Shown: positions 60,121 through 64,000 of the stretch, one piece after another
How the letters are laid out: each line of letters begins with the position of its first letter
Position numbering within the stretch: the first letter of the stretch is position 1
NCBI RefSeq assembly: GCF_900168205.1
Contig: NZ_FUZE01000003.1
Location: forward strand, 1 to 64,000
Source of the DNA: Chryseobacterium balustinum
Lineage (GTDB): Bacteria; Bacteroidota; Bacteroidia; Flavobacteriales; Weeksellaceae
Direction of reading: 5' to 3'
DNA: 64,000 bases
The notes under the pieces: model-generated
The model's input: the letters and a program-made list of their open reading frames with translations, nothing else
Database searches by the model: none
What the model was told of the DNA's origin: nothing
Position numbers and translations under genes: made by a program

Positions 60121-60148
60121 AAAGATTGCCTAAAAATAAGCAATCTTT
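60121..60148 (-). terminator. Terminator of the glycine-zipper lipoprotein gene
   Basis: AAAGATTGC / GCAATCTTT perfect nine-base stem with a ten-base loop and a seven-T tail on the minus strand, ending just before the ATG at 60116. Confidence 0.88.
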
Positions 60149-60169
60149 CATGTTTTTGAAAATATTTAA

Positions 60170-60703
60170 TTATTTAGGCTGTACCCGACCACTTTTTCTA
60201 TCTTGTGATCTACCTAAAGTATATCCTGTTGCGCCACCGATAATACCACCTACAACTGCACCACCACCACGGTTTTTCTTATTGACAATAGCTCCTAAGG
60301 CAGCACCACTCACTACACCAATTGCAGTACCTTTTGCCGCTTCACTTATTCCCTTTTTCTTAGCTGTTGTAGTACCTTGAGATGAAGAATTGCTTGCCTG
60401 ACTTCCGTTATTAGAAGAAGGGGCATCTCTGTATATTGTTTTGGTTTCTTTGATTACCTGAGGTTTTGCTGCAGCGGCTGTTTTTGCTTTTTCAACTTCA
60501 GCTATACTGTCGGTTCTTTTTTGTGCTTCGTAAGCAAATCTTTCTCTTTCAATGGCCAGTTTTTGCTTTTCTATATCAAGCTGTCTAGCCTGAAACTCCA
60601 GTTTCTGCTGTTCTAATGTTTTTTCAGCCACTTTATTGTCATCCTTCTTACAGGCCGTCAATGCAAATATTGAGATTACACCTGCTAAAACTATATTTTT
60701 CAT
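60170..60703 (-). CDS. Lipoprotein with coiled coil and glycine-zipper domain
   Basis: A 177-residue lipoprotein: signal peptide with lipobox LTAC (Cys at about 18), a charged coiled-coil (AEKTLEQQKLEFQARQLDIEKQK, about 26-75), a Ser/Asn/Gly-rich linker and a glycine zipper (GAALGAIVNKKNRGGGAVVGGIIGGATGYTLG, about 134-165) ending in a basic tail. Glycine zippers insert in or span membranes. Role is unknown; likely an envelope stabilising protein. Confidence 0.85.
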   Translation of the reverse strand: MKNIVLAGVISIFALTACKKDDNKVAEKTLEQQKLEFQARQLDIEKQKLAIERERFAYEAQKRTDSIAEVEKAKTAAAAKPQVIKETKTIYRDAPSSNNGSQASNSSSQGTTTAKKKGISEAAKGTAIGVVSGAALGAIVNKKNRGGGAVVGGIIGGATGYTLGRSQDRKSGRVQPK

Positions 60704-60945
60704 AACTCAAATTTTTCTATTTAGTAAGACTTTTAAAGTCTATGTCTTGATAATTTCAATTATGAAGCCAAGGTTTAGTTAAGGAAATGTTAAAGTTTTA
60801 AAATGTTTTTCATAAAGAATCGTTCGAAGAAGTCAGTGTTTATCCCATCTGGTTGATTTTTTTTAATTAAATCTCTTATTATAGAGAAATTATTTCGTTT
60901 TTATTGTCTCTTTTGCATATATTTATAAGAACTAAAAATCGACCC

Positions 60946-61116
60946 ATGGAAATATCAGACTATCTTTCATTGCTTGAGAATTTTATATTATTAGGTTTAG
61001 TTTTGCTATTTGTTTTCTTTATTTCTATCTGTTTGAAACAGCAAAGCAGTAAATCAGGATTTTGGTATTACAGCCAAGACTTTCCCCATTATAAAAAATA
61101 TTTTTCAAAAAAGTAA
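60946..61116 (+). CDS. Small single-pass membrane protein
   Basis: A 56-residue frame (MEISDYLSLLENFILLGLVLLF...FSKK) with one transmembrane helix (about 11-29) and a hydrophilic tail containing SGFWYYSQDFPHYKKYF. The ATG at 60946 is likelier than the 14-codon-earlier start. Spacing and hydrophobicity look real, but no homologue is recognised. Confidence 0.5.
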   Translation: MEISDYLSLLENFILLGLVLLFVFFISICLKQQSSKSGFWYYSQDFPHYKKYFSKK

Positions 61117-61159
61117 ATTTATTGTTTACTAGTGGATGAGTAATTTAAAGAAAACAAAA

Positions 61160-61190
61160 AAGTCCCTAAACTTGTATAGATTAGGGACTT
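61160..61190 (-). terminator. tRNA-Cys terminator
   Basis: AAGTCCCTAA / TTAGGGACTT, ten-base perfect stem with T-run on the minus strand, seven bases beyond the tRNA 3' end. Confidence 0.85.
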
Positions 61191-61196
61191 AGTTGG

Positions 61197-61267
61197 AGGT
61201 GCCTAGCGGATTCGAACCGCTGTAGATGGTGTTGCAGACCACTGCCTAGCCGCTCGGCCAAAGCACC
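61197..61267 (-). tRNA. tRNA-Cys (anticodon GCA)
   Basis: A 71-nt cloverleaf on the minus strand: acceptor GGTGCTT / AGGCACC (one G-U pair), anticodon loop CTGCAAC with GCA, T-arm GCGGTTCGAATCCGC and discriminator T. No encoded CCA. The RDD gene ends 50 bp upstream on the same strand, so it may be cotranscribed. Confidence 0.95.
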
Positions 61268-61316
61268 ATTTTTAGGTGGTGCAAATATAGGAAAATAATA
61301 ATGTTCTCCAAATTTT

Positions 61317-61826
61317 TCATGCAATTTTTTTTATTCCAATCGCATCAATTTCGTTCTTAGCCTGTCTTTCAGCTTCATAATTTTTGATGTTGATGACTCT
61401 TGTGTCACTCCAGCTATCATGCCATCCGTTTTCTCCAAAAAAAGATAAAGCATCAAAAGGAACCAATCGTATAATATTTCTCATAAAATAATCACTTAAA
61501 GTTGGTTCATTACCATCTGTCATTACTACTTTTGTTCCGGTAATGTATTTTCCGAGACTTCTTCCTTTGGTAAAATATTCAATCAAAAAAATATAAAAGA
61601 AAAATATAATACTGGTGATGATAATATCGGCAACTCTTCCTAATCCAGCCAATTGATCAAAGAATTTGGTGAAATAATACATTCCAAAAATTCCATCAAG
61701 AATACCTCCCAAAAGTCCTAACGCAAAAAAAATAAAATTAAATACAATTCTGTCAACAAGGATATTGGCAAATCTCATCCCTTTTGTTGCTCTGTGCCGG
61801 TCAATAATCTGTAAATATTTTCTCAT
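61317..61826 (-). CDS. RDD family membrane protein
   Basis: A 169-residue membrane protein with three to four hydrophobic helices. The RDD hallmark Arg/Asp positions are seen at RFANILVDRIVFNFIFF (about 18-34) and in TKGRSLGKYITGTKVVMTDG (about 107-126), followed by FMRNIIRLVPFDALSFF. RDD proteins may be Na+/H+ antiporters or of unknown function. It follows the DUF4403 gene by 19 bp. Confidence 0.9.
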   Translation of the reverse strand: MRKYLQIIDRHRATKGMRFANILVDRIVFNFIFFALGLLGGILDGIFGMYYFTKFFDQLAGLGRVADIIITSIIFFFYIFLIEYFTKGRSLGKYITGTKVVMTDGNEPTLSDYFMRNIIRLVPFDALSFFGENGWHDSWSDTRVINIKNYEAERQAKNEIDAIGIKKIA

Positions 61827-61845
61827 ATTTATGTTAGTTTTTAGT

Positions 61846-63213
61846 TTAAAATCCTTTTAAGGTAAATTTCAAATTTGCATTCGTATCAATTACAGCTGTA
61901 ATTCCGGAATCATTTAAAAGAATTTGATGAGGTTTCAAGTTAAAAACTTTACCGGTCATTTTTAGTCCTTTGTAATATTCTTTATTAAAGGCATCTTCAA
62001 TACTTTTTTTAGATGATGTTTCAAGATCAATTGTAGGAATTCCGTATTCATCTTCAATCATTTTTACAATTTTTCCTTTGAAGAGAGAAGTTGCTAATTT
62101 CTGAAGCATGTTGTTTGTTTTAAGTTTGAATTTTGTATCTGAAAGCACTATTTTTCTCTTAGTTTCATCATACACAGGAATACCCGAAATAAAAGCCGTT
62201 CCGTTAACATAACCTTCTGTATCAGCTTCTATCATAATACGGTTTGCTTCTCCATACACTTTGATATCCGTAATTTTAACTTTAGAATTTCTGATATCAA
62301 ATTCTTTATTTAAAAATGTTTTTTTTGCGATGCCGGTTGCTTCAGAAAAAGGAATATTTGCAGTCGTTTGTAATACAAACTGATTGGCCAAAAGCGGAAT
62401 AAAATTAAAATTCATCACTGCTTTCACGGGTTGAGAAGCTTCTGGCTTTGTTCCGGTATATGTTTCCGAAAAAATATCAATGCCGATATTGGTGTCAATT
62501 TGATTGCCGTAAAATTTAAGTGGAGTAATATTGACGTTGATAGGAGTTATTTTCAACCAAGTATTATATTCTTCTGAAATATTGAAAGGCTGAGAAAAAG
62601 CATTCCAGGCCAAAGCAGCATATTGTTGAAAATTGAGCTGTGCAGCCATTTGTTTGTCGATGATTTTACTAAAATTCTGCTGCTGCTCTTTCAGGCTTTT
62701 TTCTACCAGAGAAGTAATAGGGATTTTAATTTTTCCAAAATCCAGCACAGGTTTTTTCACCCATTTAAAGCCCATGGGTTGTGTCAATGTGCTTACTGTC
62801 CAGTTATTCTTAAAACTTAAAGCTGTTTTAAAATACATCACCGTTTCAAAAGTCGTTTCTTGGTAGGTATAAACTCCCAAAGTGCCAATGCCTTTTTCTG
62901 CCCATATTTTTAATGGAACTTCAATCGCAATGTTTTGATTGGCATCTCCTACGAGTCGTATTGGTCGGGTTTTCCAGACTTTTACTTTAAACTGATCATT
63001 GTCGTTATCGGTATAAGAATCATCCTGAAAAATCATATCTTTTACCGAAGCATTAATGATATTGCTGATCTCTGATAATGGAATAGTTACCGGCATTGTA
63101 ATGCTCGATTTTATTTTTGGAAAATTGTAAATAGCGTCACCTGAAGTATTGCTCTGGCCAAAAATACCGATAGAAAACAGTAGAAATAATATTTTGAATA
63201 CCTTCATCTTCAC
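61846..63213 (-). CDS. DUF4403 family secreted protein
   Basis: A 455-residue exported protein: signal peptide (cleavage near IGIFGQ), then the DUF4403 domain through most of its length (SSITMPVTIPLSEISNIINASVKDMIF, KVKVWKTRPIRLVGDANQNIAIEVPLKIWAEKG). Function unknown; the family is of lipid-binding-like beta-rich envelope proteins. It is 19 bp upstream of the RDD gene and 28 bp after folB. Confidence 0.9.
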   Translation of the reverse strand: MKMKVFKILFLLFSIGIFGQSNTSGDAIYNFPKIKSSITMPVTIPLSEISNIINASVKDMIFQDDSYTDNDNDQFKVKVWKTRPIRLVGDANQNIAIEVPLKIWAEKGIGTLGVYTYQETTFETVMYFKTALSFKNNWTVSTLTQPMGFKWVKKPVLDFGKIKIPITSLVEKSLKEQQQNFSKIIDKQMAAQLNFQQYAALAWNAFSQPFNISEEYNTWLKITPINVNITPLKFYGNQIDTNIGIDIFSETYTGTKPEASQPVKAVMNFNFIPLLANQFVLQTTANIPFSEATGIAKKTFLNKEFDIRNSKVKITDIKVYGEANRIMIEADTEGYVNGTAFISGIPVYDETKRKIVLSDTKFKLKTNNMLQKLATSLFKGKIVKMIEDEYGIPTIDLETSSKKSIEDAFNKEYYKGLKMTGKVFNLKPHQILLNDSGITAVIDTNANLKFTLKGF

Positions 63214-63241
63214 TGTGTTTTGATTTTTTTAAAACTGAAAA

Positions 63242-63625
63242 TTACTCATTTTCTATAATTCCGCCTAATAAAAAACTTTTTTCAAGTTCTATACTCGCTC
63301 CTTTCATTTCGCCTTTCATGGGTGGACTTGTTTTGGTAATTCTTAATTTAATGTAAGAAATCTGACTGAATTTTTCGTTTATTTTGGTAATGATTCTCCC
63401 TGCAACATGTTCCAATAATTTAGATTGAATTTTCATCTCATCATGAATGATTTCATTAATATCTGCATAACTGATCGTATCATTCAAATCATCAGAAACT
63501 GCAGCATCCCATAAATCTGTGTGAATTTCAGTATTTAAAATATAATAAGTTCCGATAATATTTTCTTCGGGAAGAACGCCGTGGTAAGCGTATATTTTTA
63601 CATCTTCTAAAAAGATTTTGCTCAT
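63242..63625 (-). CDS. folB: Dihydroneopterin aldolase
   Basis: A 127-residue folate-pathway enzyme, started at MSKIFLEDVKIYAYHG; the longer frame to 63676 adds 17 residues not typical of the family. Family landmarks: the N-terminal YAYHGVLPEE (about 12-21), SYADINEIIHDE (about 51-62) and, at the end, KTSPPMKGEMKGASIELEK. It cleaves dihydroneopterin to 6-hydroxymethyldihydropterin. It is the first gene of folB-DUF4403-RDD on the minus strand and divergent from the GG-leader peptide gene. Confidence 0.93.
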   Translation of the reverse strand: MSKIFLEDVKIYAYHGVLPEENIIGTYYILNTEIHTDLWDAAVSDDLNDTISYADINEIIHDEMKIQSKLLEHVAGRIITKINEKFSQISYIKLRITKTSPPMKGEMKGASIELEKSFLLGGIIENE

Positions 63626-63682
63626 GATTTTATATATATAGACAAAAGTATTATATTTAATAACTAAACAAATCAAATAAAT

Positions 63683-63883
63683 ATGAAAAATCTTAAAAAA
63701 TTAAACAGAGAAAAGTTGAAGTCTGTTAATGGTGGTGCCGTTTGTAATGAAAATTGCCCTCCCGGACCATACGGACCCGGTCCTGATTTTCCACGTTCAT
63801 GTGAAGCGTACAATGCTTTACCAAAATGTTGCCAATCTAAAGTTTTAGTACATATGGATTGTGTAGATGGAGGTCTTTCATAA
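63683..63883 (+). CDS. Bacteriocin-like Cys-rich peptide with double-glycine leader
   Basis: A 66-residue peptide precursor. The leader MKNLKKLNREKLKSVNGG ends in the double-glycine processing site at Gly17-Gly18, typical of the Chryseobacterium bacteriocin-like family. The predicted 48-residue core has six cysteines (about 21, 25, 40, 49, 50, 60) and Pro/Gly-rich PPGPYGPGP, so it may be disulfide-knotted. No peptidase-containing ABC exporter is adjacent. It may be a bacteriocin, a signal or another exported peptide. Confidence 0.75.
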   Translation: MKNLKKLNREKLKSVNGGAVCNENCPPGPYGPGPDFPRSCEAYNALPKCCQSKVLVHMDCVDGGLS

Positions 63884-63911
63884 ATGAAAATACTTTCTCA
63901 ACGAAAAAGTA

Positions 63912-63943
63912 AAAGAGCTGTCTCAAGTGAGGCAGCTCTTTTT
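63912..63943. terminator. Terminator of the GG-leader peptide gene (and of the minus-strand partial gene)
   Basis: AAAGAGCTGTCTC / GAGGCAGCTCTTT stem with one G-U pair and AAGT loop, T-run on the plus strand; the minus-strand gene ends at 63945, so it may serve both. Confidence 0.8.
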
Positions 63944-63944
63944 A

Positions 63945-64000
63945 TTATTTAATACTTTTCGAAAGATCGAGCATTGCTTCAATCGGTTTCAAAGCTCTCA
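63945..64000 (-). CDS. Partial CDS, 3' end only (possible quinolinate synthase NadA)
   Basis: Reading the minus strand into the window's right edge, an open frame ends RALKPIEAMLDLSKSIK and stop at 63945. The ALKPIEAML pattern recalls the C-terminus of quinolinate synthase (NadA), but only 17 codons are visible, so this is a weak guess. The gene continues beyond 64000. Confidence 0.4.
   Translation of the reverse strand, partial: RALKPIEAMLDLSKSIK

Overview
The window is a 64-kb chromosomal segment of a low-GC flavobacterium, most likely Chryseobacterium or a close Weeksellaceae relative. The evidence is: AT-rich DNA; sigma-A promoters of the TTG-N19-TAnnTTTG type (clearest at sucC and at both tRNA-Gln genes); several secreted proteins with type IX secretion (T9SS) C-terminal sorting domains; a PorV/PorQ-family barrel; a mevalonate-pathway HMG-CoA reductase; and a double-glycine-leader peptide of the Chryseobacterium bacteriocin-like kind. 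There is no rRNA operon, prophage, complete insertion sequence or CRISPR array. Species assignment is by family resemblance only.

Layout. 0-9 kb: a repeat-rich left edge, VanZ-like protein, acyl-CoA carboxylase beta subunit, a possible small RNA, then a same-strand run of EamA transporter, PorV/PorQ protein, a secreted unknown and a large ELWxxDGT-repeat T9SS protein. 9-16 kb: a FAS1 (fasciclin) gene divergent from an ECF sigma/RskA-type anti-sigma pair, uvrC, a secreted unknown, hutH and a GNAT acetyltransferase. 16-21 kb: a TIGR03915/TIGR03916-like DNA-repair pair (the latter radical SAM), then a translationally coupled cluster of HMG-CoA reductase, a 55-residue membrane protein and a secreted protein. 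21.2-23.1 kb: a two-gene RloA/RloB (AbiL-like) putative defence module with a perfect palindrome on its promoter. 23-36.6 kb: DUF423, ClC channel, sucC, an MpaB-like oxygenase, a 260-bp foldback repeat, recA, htpG, a membrane-anchored AraC regulator with a serine hydrolase, alpha/beta hydrolase, alkyltransferase-like protein and SDR. 36.7-41.4 kb: a 48-residue small protein, acyltransferase, deoxyhypusine-synthase-like enzyme, outer-membrane barrel, arfB and a menE-like ligase.

41.4-44.6 kb is the most unusual region. Two near-identical tRNA-Gln genes, each with its own identical promoter, bracket about 3 kb holding two paralogous gene pairs arranged head to head. The inner members have lost their 5' ends at the junction, and a third paralogue survives only as a 17-codon remnant. 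This looks like repeated duplication plus inversion at a tRNA locus. It is followed by a 1107-residue barrel protein, three consecutive T9SS cargo genes with the same promoter core and nearly the same sorting domain, and a barrel protein fused to an M1-peptidase-like domain that lacks its zinc motif.

54-64 kb is mostly minus-strand housekeeping: a eukaryote-like OPRT-OMPDC fusion, DUF1232 protein, two thioredoxin-fold proteins with aroC, a large membrane protein, a glycine-zipper lipoprotein, tRNA-Cys, RDD protein, DUF4403 protein and folB, then a Cys-rich GG-leader peptide and the 3' end of a further gene (possibly nadA). Dispersed palindromic repeats of at least three families occupy many of the longer intergenic gaps.
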